DNA from: Saturnia japonica
Taxonomy: Eukaryota > Arthropoda > Insecta > Lepidoptera > Saturniidae
Assembly: GCA_033032175.1 (NCBI GenBank)
Contig: CM065325.1
Span: 7,716,930 to 7,780,929, forward strand
Direction: 5' to 3'
DNA length: 64,000 nt
The position numbers and the translations under genes were made by a program. The notes beneath the pieces were generated by a model that did not search any database, had not been told where the DNA came from, and saw nothing but the letters and a program-made list of their open reading frames with translations. This document shows, in pieces, positions 13,045-23,676 of the stretch (positions within the stretch are counted from its first letter, which is position 1; every line of letters begins with the position of its first letter).

Positions 13045-13178
13045 TTCCGTAAAAGGCCGGCAACGCATCTGCGAGCCCTCTGGTGTTGCGGATATTTGTG
13101 GGCGGCGGGGATCATTTTCCATCAGGTGCGCCACCTGCCCATTTGCGACCTTTTTAACATAAAAAAAAAATAATAATT
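13045..13178 (+). repeat. Lepidoptera-type repeat 3' end (GCCGGCAACGCATCTGCGAG)
   Basis: AAAGGCCGGCAACGCATCTGCGAGCCCTCTGG...CATCAGGTGCGCCACCTGCCC ending in a T/A-rich tail is, from recall, a very common Lepidoptera interspersed repeat end. Confidence 0.6.
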
Positions 13179-13577
13179 AAAGTGACACGATAAATAATTA
13201 TAGTAATTAGTATACTCGTTAATAAGATTATTAAAATAAAATGTGCCGTGGTCACAAAAAAGCTTTTGTGATATCAATCAAAAAATTTGAAATTAAAATC
13301 GATTGAATATTCCATTGCAAAATACGTAAAGCATATTGTGTTTACAATGACTGGATCATGCAATACTGCACCAACATTTCAATAATGTAATTAAAATGAT
13401 TCATACGAACGGTTTTAAATAATATATTGCCATTGTTAAATTAAAAGCTTTTATTACTGTGTAGGTTTGTTTATTTAAGAAATTAAATTACTACAATGTT
13501 TACACTGTATTTTAATTTGAAATTGTATTTTAGGAAATTCAAATTATTATTATTACGGTTCATATTGTTTGAAAGTT

Positions 13578-13607
13578 GAATACACAACACACAACACACA
13601 AACACTG
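13578..13607. repeat. ACACA microsatellite
   Basis: Imperfect CACAACACACAACACACAAACAC tract. Confidence 0.6.
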
Positions 13608-13831
13608 AATTGGAGAAAATAGAGTAGCAATTAACTTAATATTTGAAATTTATAATTATGAAGATAAAAATGTTTACTGTAAATCATCCTTAGGAGATAT
13701 ACATATATCATCGCGAACTTTACTCTAGGCTTTTTGAAGAAATACAATTAGTTAGTAACTTATTTTGATGTATCTGCGTAAGCCATGTAAGCGCCTAAAA
13801 ATCGTTTTATTTTACGACTTGTCTTAATACA

Positions 13832-14342
13832 GGGTGAGCCAGAAAGATTTGCAAATTTTAAAAATAATAAAAAAAAAACTAAATTCAATACACATACACA
13901 TCTTTATTTCAACTAAAATAGATATATGGGAAATTGATTTCTTAAAAATTACATCATTCAGGTGTGCACCATCCCGCTGCAAACATTCCTCGAATCTGAA
14001 CCTAAAATTGGTAAAAACTCGCAGACACATTGCGCGAGGAATAGCTACCATTTGTTCTCGGATATTTATCTTCAACTGGTTAATCGTGGCTGGATTATTA
14101 GACTAGACTCTACTTTTCAGGTATCCCCACATAAAAAGGCCGGTGGCGTTAGATCCGGACTTCTAGGCGGCCATGCAATGTCACCTCGGCGCGATATCAG
14201 TTTCCCAGCAAACATCTCGTTTACGGCCGCCACCGAAGCATTAGATGTATGGCACGTCGCGTCGTACCATCTTGTTGAAACCACGTCGCACGATTATAGG
14301 CTTCATATTGTTGCAGTTGCGGAAAGAAAAAATCCCATAACT
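13832..14342 (-). pseudogene. Decayed DD41D (rosa/Visitor-type) transposase
   Basis: Minus-strand translation in more than one frame gives [39 protein letters not shown] and IREQMVAIPRAMCLRVFTN..FRFEECLQRDGAHLNDVIFKK. These align with the intact transposase at 45132-46211. The left edge AGGGTGAGCCAGAAAGATTTGCAAATTT resembles that element's terminal repeat. Only the C-terminal half remains, with frameshifts, stops and a lost third catalytic Asp region. It is an older related element. Confidence 0.75.
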
Positions 14343-15880
14343 TAATTTTTAGTTTGTATACTGGCGAGCTTAATGTTATAATGTATTTTACCTCCAGCTA
14401 ACCAGCGGTAATGAGGAAAATAATATTATTGTCGATAGTGCAATAGGAAATTAAAGTAAAAAAAACACAAAGCTTAAAATAAAGCTTGATTTTCTCTTTT
14501 TTTTGCCAAGTGTCTTTGCAGTCGGGTAATTTGTTTTATTTTTAATAATTTACTTTTGTAATAAACAGTTACAATAAAAATGATGTAGACGTTGAAATAA
14601 AAATACATAAAATTAGACTTAACTTAGCCGGTTACGTCAATATTATTTGGTACCGCATGTAAACAAATACAAAACTAAACAGTAACATTAATTATTTTTC
14701 ACGGCGGACATCTCATTATCATTTCGCTTTATGAATTTGGTACGTTAATACAATTAAAACAAAAGTTTGTTCTGTGAAAATATGTTACTAGTCACGCAAT
14801 ATGTATGGGTTTGGCTTTAAATTACTTTCGTAATCCTCTTGCTCCTAAAAATTGTGTTTATCGAAATTATACTAGGAATATGGTATTAAAATAATTTGGT
14901 ATAAAAAAATGTGTTTACCTACTTATGCATACACGTATGTAACTACTTCTTTTGCGTAACAAAATTAAAACGAATCCAAAAAATGTATCCCACGTACAAG
15001 CAACATGACAAAGTTAACCATCAATAATAATAATAATTTAGACAAATTTTACTGATTTTTTGTTTTTAATTGTGTATAAATAATTTAACCGTGCATAAAT
15101 AAACGTTATTTTACATCAAATTAATTTAGTGGTTTGAAGTGCAGCTGTCAGAAGATACCTAGTTACAGACAGGTGCTTGGCGACAAATTTAAACTGGAAG
15201 CTGGTATCTAGCCAGTCGGGCCTTTCCACCGTGCCATGTTTACTTCTATGTGGTTTAAGTAAATTCGTTGAAAATATAGTTTTATTTATATTGTCATTTA
15301 AACACTTCAGAAGGAATTACACGTTTAGACTTTTAAATTAGCCTCTGGAAGCAACTTTTTTCTTCGAAATGAAACGACCCGCGCGACACACCTTTTATAA
15401 ACTGGTTGTACTAATACAGAACCTTCACTGAAGTGAGCACGGAAGCTAACTAAAGCTTAAACGTAATCAGAAGAATGGTTTAGGAATGCATAGGGGACAA
15501 ACAAACACACATTGGTTTTCATGTATATAGATCATAATGTATATACATGTACATGCACATGTGTACACATACATGCATGTATATAATTAATTATATTTAA
15601 CCATAATTTGTCATACCTTTTATTACTTATCTTCTCAATTATTTTAAGATTCATATTCATTCACAAATTAAACAATTTTTATTTTATTATTTTAACGGTA
15701 CTTATTTCTATCACGAACTACGTTTACACGAGTTATGATCTTAATTAATTTTCATCTATTTATTTTATGTTATTAAATACATAGCGCAATAGATGATAAC
15801 AATGCTAAGTTGAAACATAGGTATATAGTCTGTATAAATAATAATGGATGGTTAGGTTAATGGAAAGTTTAATCTGTAGT
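14343..15880. other. Non-coding DNA
   Basis: No gene supported. 15540-15585 is a near-palindromic ACATGT/TGTACA-rich stretch (ATGTATATACATGTACATGCACATGTGTACACATACATGCATGT). Confidence 0.45.
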
Positions 15881-15884
15881 TCTG

Positions 15885-16320
15885 TCAATTTCAATTTTTT
15901 GTCTATCTGTTTCTATTCTCGGATTTAACTCAAAAACTGCTTGACGGATTCATAAGAAATTTCGTACACAGGAAGCTTATGTCATAGGTCTATTGATAGG
16001 ACAAAATTTTCAATAAAACTTTTAGAAATATTAAAAAAGAATTGAAATTTTCATCAATTATTCTCAACCAATTCTGATCTAATTTTGTAGACGGAAGCAT
16101 GATGATGATAGGCTATAGGAATCGTCAATAATAGATTTAGGCATCGTAAAAATAGCATTAAAACTTTTGTTAAGTTTTGTGCACGGGACGTGTAATATCT
16201 GATTTCTCAATTGATAGACTATATTTATGAATTGTTAATAATATGATTACAAATAAAGTTATGGCATGAAAATAATTACTGTGTAACAAACGCGTGCGGA
16301 GCCGCGGGCATGCCGATAGT
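15885..16320 (+). repeat. Interspersed repeat ending GGAGCCGCGGGCATGCCGATAGT
   Basis: Starts GTCTATCTGTTTCTATTCTCGGATTTAACTCAAAAACTGC and ends GTGCGGAGCCGCGGGCATGCC, the same layout as 43430-44005 and a fragment near 27945-28045. Confidence 0.6.
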
Positions 16321-16756
16321 TTCTTATAAAATCAGGTTCTTCTTCTTCTTATAAGGCAAGTGTAGTTTATACACAGCTATGCTAAAGTCAATTGGATAAG
16401 ATTTTTTCCAATCAAAACACCACCAAGTTTATAAAATACAAATGTTATACGTAAGATAATAAATAAAAATAAAAACGAAACATGAAAGATCAAAATCCCG
16501 CCAAAAACTCAATATTAGTTTAACATGAATAATTTATTTCCTTCGACTTCCAAGAAAAATACGAAGACGAGACGTTCTCTTGTAAGCATGCAACGATATA
16601 TTTAAGTACAAGATATTATCGATATACTAAAAAAGAAGATACAATGATATCGATATCGAAAAACATGAAATATTTGAAATTTAACATTAACTTCAATTTT
16701 CATTACATTTAAATTATAAGATTGTTACTTTGCCTTTCGTCACTAATATAACAATA

Positions 16757-16939
16757 CTAAAGAAGTTGATCACGATGGAACCACCACCATCTGCTACGAT
16801 CCTGGCATACACCTTTCGCCTCTTCAACATTCATCAACCTATCCATGCATGCTCGTCTGTTTAGAGTACTCTTGACCTGATCTTTCTTCACAACGTCCCC
16901 GATTTGATCGAGGAACGTTTGTCTAGACCTTTCTCTTCC
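16757..16939 (-). pseudogene. LINE-like C-terminal relic
   Basis: A 60-codon open minus-strand stretch ending in TAG, with GRERSRQTFLDQIGDVVKKD, NRRACMDRLMNVEEAKGVCQ and DRSRWWWFHRDQLL. The order G+basic residues, a LDQI helix, then RxCMxRLM and CxDRxRW is typical of the C-terminal tail of RTE-like or related LINE proteins. No reverse transcriptase domain is attached. Confidence 0.5.
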
Positions 16940-17554
16940 AACGTTTCAACGTACGTTACTTAGTTAATTAAATCGTTTCTTTCAATTTAAGATAATATTC
17001 ATAATAAATAATGAACGCTTAAATGCATGATGCTTTATTGCCATTAAGAAAAATTAAAAGAATAGTAAAAAGTGTAAAGCTAAAAAAAACCAGCGAGCCT
17101 TACATTAGTCGCACATGTGTATCTAACATCTGACTTAATATAGTTTACACATCCTTTCGGAAAATGGGTTGGTACCATCTGACCGCCAACACCAACCAGG
17201 CGGCGCTCTTTGGTCAAATCAAAAAAATAGCCCGCGCTTCCTCGGCTTCCGACTTTCGTCCTTTTTACGAAATCACTTCCACAGATTACAGCAAAAGGAA
17301 GAGGAAAGATGTCACACAAAAAAATATTTTCAAAAGTTCATTGATGTAAAAATACATCGTTATGCAAAAAACTTAAGCCAAGTAAAGTAATGCCGGGTAT
17401 GATGAAAAAAAATCAATAAACAGAGAATCCGCCCAGGAAACATAATAAAAGTCATAACACGTAATAGTAACATGAAAACAATGAAAATAGAATTTCTGTC
17501 CAACAGATTATATAAAGCTATTGTTAAAACAGAACAAAGGTGTTGTGGGAATGA

Positions 17555-17650
17555 AGTCAAGTCACGTGCTGTCGTGTTGGAGAGCAGCGCGCCGCTCTCA
17601 GCGCTCCCAGAGGACACACTGACCGGCTTCGAGACTCGCGTGTGATGGAT
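17555..17650. promoter_or_regulatory. GC-rich island, candidate promoter or 5' exon
   Basis: About 90 bp with CACGTG, AGCAGCGCGCCGCTC, GCGCTCCC and GAGACTCGCGTGTGATGG. It is much richer in GC and CpG than the surrounding DNA and unlike the repeats seen elsewhere. It lies 6 kb upstream of the first recognised side-like exon on the same strand as a possible start region. No TATA box or initiator can be defended, and the only ATG (TGATGGATTCC) is soon followed by a stop. Weak inference. Confidence 0.2.
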
Positions 17651-17704
17651 TCCAATTGAAAAATCGATTCAAGATACAGACGGCATTTCCGATTTGATAA
17701 GATA

Positions 17705-18050
17705 ATCATAATCTATATATAATATGTGAAAATGAAATGTTTTGCGTTGTAAGCGCATCACTTGACAACAACTGGACCGATTTGGCTATTTTTGAAGTGA
17801 AAACTTATTTAGCACCGTTATGATTTGAAACGAAAAAAACAACAAGAAAAAAGAGACAAACACATACATCTCTACAATATAGACTACGAGAGAAAGATAA
17901 AGAATACATTATACAATTTTTCCTATTATCTCGGTCCTTGGGGAAAGGCGTCATAGCCAGCATGATGTATTGTTCACGAGTATCGTTTATGTGAATATTT
18001 TATATTTTTTTTAAGTTTTCACTGCTACCGCGTGTGAAGCACGTCATGTA
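17705..18050 (+). repeat. Interspersed repeat (ACAACTGGACCGATTTGGCT)
   Basis: CATCACTTGACAACAACTGGACCGATTTGGCTATTTTTGA, followed by a decayed body and CTACCGCGTGTGAAGC, fits the 'target-phrase' repeats common in Lepidoptera. Limits approximate. Confidence 0.4.
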
Positions 18051-18986
18051 TTTTTTTATAATGTTCGTAATAGTCCGAATTAGGTTTTTATATCATGGAA
18101 AGTTGGAAAAGTTTCCCAGAAATTCATCAAATTTGGGAAAAGTAAACGTCCTTTTTCTGTCGGATTGTTGCATGAACTCAAGACCATAACGCACGTTTCG
18201 AAAGATGGATGATGTGTATTTCTTTTTTGCTTTGTTTATAGTTACGAAAAAGTTTGGGCTAAGTCTTATTTTATCACGTTGTGGCTGCTCAAGTTCGAAC
18301 AGAAGTAGATGTATATTATTTGCCATATATCCATGAATAAATATATTAGTAATAATTTACAATAATATATATTATGTATCTATGCACATTAAAACCTACT
18401 TAACAAAAAAAAAAAACTGTAAAAACAGATAATATGTTTTTGCAAAGTGTTTCGCAATTTAACAAAGTTTTATCTAGAATGCATATTGATTAGTAAAATT
18501 TATTAACTAAATATAATATTAGGTTAAACTAAGGCATACATTATTTTTAACGAATAGATAGTGTAGCGCACAATAAGAATCTGTAAATAAAGTGCCTGTG
18601 TAATAAAAATTATGAAAACTAATAATTTTATGGAACATCGTTTGTCCATAAATTATTTAGCAATTGGATCATTTAACAGCCCTGGGTCTACAATTTTACT
18701 TGGTAGAGGGAAAACATAACATCATTTCAATATTTGAGATTTTTACATGCGATAGAAATTCCCCTGGCAGAGATATCACACACTACGCAAACGTTAAAAA
18801 ATCAACTTACGATGCAATCAAAAATGGAATGAATAACCGATATTACGTCCTGAAGGCTTATATAGTGAAAAAAAATCATTTCAACAATGAAGTTTACACC
18901 CCTTTATATTGTTACCAGAAGCAGGCACCACGGCTTACCAAACCCTCCCCTAGATATAAAGTTGTAATTGAAGATCACACACACCA

Positions 18987-19012
18987 TCTCTCTCTCTCTC
19001 TCTCTCTCTCTT
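18987..19012. repeat. (TC)n microsatellite
   Basis: About 12 uninterrupted TC units. The open frame running into it (Ser-Leu repeats) is an artefact. Confidence 0.9.
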
Positions 19013-19154
19013 TAAGATAAATTAGAGGTGTACGAATATTCGTAGACGAATTAAATCGAGTAAGTGAATTGAAAATAAAATTGAATATATGAAAAAATAT
19101 ACTAATTAGTCTATTCGAATAATTCAAACAGTTAAAATATTGTTCAAATTATAA

Positions 19155-19305
19155 ATCTTATTATATTAAGTGAGTAATTCTTGTATATATGTTTATGTAA
19201 TAAACGGCTCCAACGATTTCGATGAAATTTTTTTACATTCCAAGTTTACCAAGATAGGTGTTTTTATATTTTTGTTTATAAGATATCGAGCATAGCACGG
19301 TCGAC
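19155..19305 (+). repeat. Short repeat (ACGGCTCCAACGATTTCGATGAAA family)
   Basis: Second copy of the family at 4425-4600. Confidence 0.6.
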
Positions 19306-19949
19306 CAGATATTGATTATTAAATTGATATTAATTGAAGAACAAACAGTTCAAATTATTGTTATAGTTAGAATATTCGATTCGAATCGAGCATAGTTCGC
19401 TCACGACTACATAAATGTTTTAGATAGCTGATTACAAAGACAGTATTTTTACACAGATGTAGCCGCTGAGCTAGTCATTAAATATGACAATCTATTTCCA
19501 TGCCATTCTTATCCTAAATAATATAGTACCTGTGTTAGTATAAATTATCTCTCTTTAAAAAGATTATATATAATGAGGCATAAATCGTAGTTGCGGTAAT
19601 AATTTTATAGTGTTGCCAGTGTTTCATCAAAGGTAAAAACAAAGGTGTTCATTATATAGCTGTAATATTCAACCGGGTATACGTACCGAGCAAGCAGCCG
19701 CCTACCTGCATCAAATGGGTCGGCATTAAAACGACTTGAATCACGCGAACATTTTTGATACACATCCAAAATACTGAAGGAAACCTATTCGGAAAATTGC
19801 TTTTTCATCAATAGACGAGTTTTAACGTAATTTTTTATTGTGATATAAATATAAAATTAGCATAATCATAAGGTGTCTTTTTATCACTTTTGTACATACT
19901 CGTAATTATTTAAAGTGTACAATGTGCATAATATTATACGTTACCCTTT

Positions 19950-20225
19950 TTAACTGACTTCAAAAAAGGATTGAGGTTCTCAATTCGATTGTATACATAC
20001 TTTTTTAATTGATGGCCAGTCATAATTTATTTATTTATGAACTGATTTGGATTGTTCATTTTTCGTTGGAAAGGGGATACCTCAAGGGTGGTTCCCTTTT
20101 TTATTTCATGGGCATTGGACCTTCGATTTCGAAGATACACCAGAGAACACCTCAAAATCGTTGACATTGGGTTTTATTTTGGAAAAAATGTTTTGTGTTT
20201 AGTTTTTGGATATTGAAATTATGAA
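19950..20225 (+). repeat. Interspersed repeat (AACTGACTTCAAAAAAGGATTGAGGTTCTCAATTCG)
   Basis: The opening phrase and the later GGGGATACCTCAAGGGTGGTTCCCTTTTT block are, from recall, widespread in Lepidoptera repeat sequence. Confidence 0.55.
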
Positions 20226-20239
20226 ATTAATATAATTCA

Positions 20240-20470
20240 TTATAATTTTCATATCTTGCGATTACCCTAGGGTCGTATCTAGGGTCGTAGTATGAAGTTA
20301 CATAACTTTTAACCTTCCTCGATAAATAGGCTGTAAATTGATTCCAAATCTGATTGGTAGTTTCAGGGATTTGTGCGTTCAAACAAACAACAAGTAAACA
20401 AAAAAAATCTCTTTTGAGTTTTATAATATTACTAGCTGTGTCCGTGTTAATTTTATCCGAAAAATTCCGC
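20240..20470. repeat. Interspersed repeat fragments around an ACTAGCTGTGTCCG junction
   Basis: TAACCTTCCTCGATAAATAGGCT, GTAGTTTCAGGGATTTGTGCGTTCAAACAAACAA and TTATAATATTACTAGCTGTG match the 3' part of the repeat at 24848-25546 joined to a new repeat start. The overlapping open frames are repeat shadows. Confidence 0.55.
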
Positions 20471-21004
20471 GCCACTAACGCACATGTGTTAGCCTATCAT
20501 AATTGTTCTCACTCAAAAAAGTTAATTGTGTTAGGTTAAGTTAAAAGAAATGAAGTTAAATTATAAAACAAAAAGTGACGCAACAGATTTCTATGTTTGA
20601 AAAGACAAGTCCACTATGTAAAGTGTAATATAGGATTGACGAAAAAAAAAACTAAAAACTTCAAAAAAAAAAATGCATCAGTAAATTTTATCATGTTGGT
20701 ATGGTAAAACCTTGATTAGAGTACATCGTGGTTCTGAAATATTTACATATTATATTACTGGATTAAATTTCAACGCAAGTAAATTGCTTAAATATATTCC
20801 GCGCACCTAAATTACCAGACGCATATAAATGTTCAGAGGAAAAACACAGGGCCTCAATTAACTTCGCCGAGATAAATGTTGGTCCTAAACTGTAGGCAGT
20901 TGAGCCGAAGTGCTCGCTGAAGATAGGTATACGTTGTATTATTCCTTGAAAAAGTGTATAAACTAACATATCTTAATAATGTTAAATTAATACTGACATT
21001 AGTA

Positions 21005-21375
21005 ACTGCCTCAATAGCCTGCGACCACTATGGTCGTAAGCGCGACTGCTGTGCTCGAGGTCCTAGATTCGATTCCTAGGTCAGCAAAGTTTTATTGGGT
21101 TTTTCTATGAAATTTTCAGTAGCAGCTAGGAGTTTGGCTTTGTGTCCGAGTAATAGGCTCGCCAAATATTACATGGGATCTAAAAAATATACCCGGCGAA
21201 CTGTGAGTGTACATTAGTATACCTCTGCTTAACCCTTCGGATATACAGGCGTCATAATATGTGGTGTTATGTATTATAAAAATATAGAGTTTTTTATTGC
21301 TTTGTTAGAGTGCGCCAATCTCTGGAACTACTAGCTAAATAAAGAAAAATGAATTGAAAACCCTTGATACTAAAG
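21005..21375 (+). repeat. tRNA-derived SINE-like element
   Basis: Head with a B-box-like GATTCGATTCCTAGG preceded by TGGTCGTAAGCGCGACTGCTGTGC. The body has TATTGGGTTTTTCTATGAAA...GGCTTTGTGTCCGAGTAATAGGCTCGCC and ends near ACTAGCTAAATAAAG. Probably pol III-type SINE; family not named. Confidence 0.5.
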
Positions 21376-21494
21376 CTCAAGAGGTTTTTATGTATTTGCT
21401 AGAGACGCTAATTTACAGAAATTTATAGTAACTACCGGTCAGATTTAAAAAATTCTTTATACGTTTTATAGTTCTATTGAGGAAGGTTATAACA

Positions 21495-21680
21495 TACTAT
21501 GTAACATTACGCTACGACCATTAGGGGTGGAACAGTAGTCATGCACGTCAAGCAATTTGGAAAACTGTAGGCAACTACGCGAAGTGAGAATAACGATACA
21601 CGAGTGCGTTAGCGAAGGCGCGGTGTAGACTTGGTCGATTAAATTAAACACCGTGGGGCTCGTTTACCTATATTGTACCG
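21495..21680 (+). repeat. Interspersed repeat (GTGGAACAGTAGTCATGCACGTCAAG)
   Basis: Matches 29215-29400 and the reverse complement of 7328-7450 and 10668-10850: TACGCTACGACC..TAGGGGTGGA, ACGTCAAGCAATTTGGAAA, GAAGTGAGAA and CACCGTGGGGCTCG. Confidence 0.65.
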
Positions 21681-22429
21681 TTTATGTTGATTCCTGTATA
21701 TAATAAAAAAGTTATGACTTCTTTACTATCGTAGACTTAAAGACAGTCTTAGTAATTGATATACAGAATTCAAATTGGCTCCTTACTCTTACTCCATTAT
21801 ACTACTTTCGTTGTGAATAAATATATTACACTGGGGATACCTTTTTTCAGTTTTTTTTTGTCGCTTCCTTTATATTAAACCTTGGAGTCTTATGCTCAAA
21901 GTTATTTTTTATCTGGGGTGCAATAAATTTTATTTTAATGCTCCCTTTAACTGTACTCTAAAATGTAAATGGACTTGACCTGGAGACTGTCATCCGTCTG
22001 TAATTCGCATAATGAATTGGATCGAATTATGAGAATGAAATTTTAGTTATTTTAATTCTTTTGTTAGATAATCTTCTACACAATTATATTTTATATTACC
22101 TTATAATTTAAAAATATATTCTGTACCGGTTTTAAATGCTTTTTTAATTATACTGTAATACAAGAAAAATAAAAAGTGGATACATGTAGCTAGCTACCTG
22201 CGTTTGACAAGATATACTATGAATAATCCTACTCGATATGTGAGGCGTAACATCAAGTGTGACTATCTTCACTACAGTAAAACAAGTGGTTCATGCAACT
22301 TTCTGGTGTAAGACTTTCTGTAACAAAGTGCGCCCGTATCGTAGAAATGCAGTTATTTTTTCTCAACGCGCCAAAAAAAGTAAAACTTTTAAAATCAATA
22401 TTTATTCTTCTCGTCCAAAATACCTCAGT

Positions 22430-22905
22430 GCCTCAAGACGAAAGTCTTTGACCAGTGTGTGTTGCCAGTGATGACATACGGCACAGAGACGTGGTCGCTC
22501 ACTGTGGGCCTCATAAGAAAGCTCAAGGTCGCTCAGCGAGCTATGGAGAGGGCTATGGTTGGTGTTTCTCTACGAGATCGAATCAGAAATGAGGAGATCC
22601 GTAGACAAACTAAGGTAACCGACATAGCCAAAAGGATTAGCAAGTTGAAGGGGCAGTGGGCGGGGCACATAGTTCGGAGAACTGACGGCCGTTGGGGCAG
22701 AAAGGTTCTCGAGTGGAGACCACGCACCGGAAAGCGCAGCGTAGGATGGCCCCCCACTAGATGGAAAGACGACATAATAAAGGTCGCTGGGAGCCGTTGG
22801 GTGCAGGCCGCACAAGATCGGTCGCTCTGGAGATCTATGGAGGAGGCCTATGTTCAGCAGTGGACGTCCTGCGGCTGAAATTATGATGATGATGGTGATT
22901 TATTT
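22430..22905 (+). mobile_element. RTE-clade LINE, 5'-truncated 3' end with C-terminal coding part
   Basis: The frame runs from about 22430 through a TGA at 22876-22878. It encodes the last 150 or so residues of an RTE reverse transcriptase-type protein: CLKTKVFDQCVLPVMTYGTE, TWSLTVGLIRKLKVAQRAME, RRTDGRWGRKVLEWRPRTGK and WKDDIIKVAGSRWVQAAQD. It is followed by TTATGATGATGATGGTGAT, the TGATGATG tail typical of RTE elements. The coding frame is unbroken for 139 codons after the first ATG, so this is a fairly recent insertion, but the endonuclease and RT domains are absent. Two open frames on the opposite strand are shadows. Confidence 0.85.
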
Positions 22906-23543
22906 TTGGTGTCTAGTGTTTTTCTCTAGTTTTCTTTTCAAAGCTAAATGATATTTTTATATTAGAAGTTACTATTAAGGGTACTGAAAATGTATTGATT
23001 TACAAAAAATGACTATAGACGCTGTGTAGTATTATTATTGATATTGATGTTTTTTACAAGCTTTTATTTAACTTGCAATGTTTGTATGTTTGTTTGTTAA
23101 GGTCAAATCTTACAACTGAATTGGAGCCACTTCCTATAATAATACGATTCTACGGAGTTGAATTTATACATGTTGTTCAGTTCTGATGACAATTATTTTT
23201 GATGGTAAGCATGGCCTAAATCGAGATCCAAGATTGGCTCCAGACGAAAGAACTCTTTAACCGTCATCAGCTTAGACACGAACTTTTGTAAACACGTTGA
23301 ATTTTGATTACTCGCTTTAATTTGCACCATAGCCTGGCTGCTGCATCCCCAGGATTGGCAGGAGCCTCTCTACGATCAGCAGCATAGACGCGTAATTATA
23401 ATTAATTAAAGTAATTATATATTATAATGGCCCGTTTTAACAATAACAGCTTGTTTTGAAAAAACATTTTTCAAATTAAGATAAGTTAATAACATAGAAG
23501 TACCCAATAGGTAAAAAGTTTGACCTTTTTTCTGTTGTTACAG

Positions 23544-23676
23544 TATCGACGGTGGACGTGGATGCTGTTTTAGGCCGTACAGCCTCCCTACCCTGTGACG
23601 TAACCCCTGACGCCAACGAAGACCGCGTCTACATGGTATTGTGGTTCAGAAAAAGTGGTGGAAAACCAATATATAG
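23544..23676 (+). CDS. Side-like exon A: first half of Ig domain 1
   Basis: Acceptor ...TTGTTACAG ends at 23543 and donor GTAAAGT begins at 23677. The 133-bp exon enters in phase 1 and leaves in phase 2 (ends TAT AG). It encodes about 44 residues: a beta-strand start [18 protein letters not shown] with the first Ig cysteine, an acidic loop, and [16 protein letters not shown] with the core tryptophan. The spliced codon AG+T gives Ser, making YSFDVRG with the next exon, the classic Sidestep junction. No ATG or signal peptide is present, so at least one 5' exon is missing. Confidence 0.88.

Noticed and set aside
13834..14345. Plus-strand open frames of 90 and 127 codons
   Set aside because: Antisense to the decayed DD41D transposase, whose protein similarity is on the minus strand.
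17080..17345. Open frames on both strands as an upstream receptor exon
   Set aside because: Neither translation shows a signal peptide or Ig features, and splice borders with the required phase 1 end could not be assigned.
17360..17617. 85-codon minus-strand frame with a hydrophobic middle
   Set aside because: Looks like a membrane segment but arises from AT-rich sequence (Phe/Leu/Ile codons) and has no homologous feel or splice support.
22533..22815. Two minus-strand open frames (80-81 codons)
   Set aside because: Shadows of the RTE LINE coding sequence on the opposite strand.
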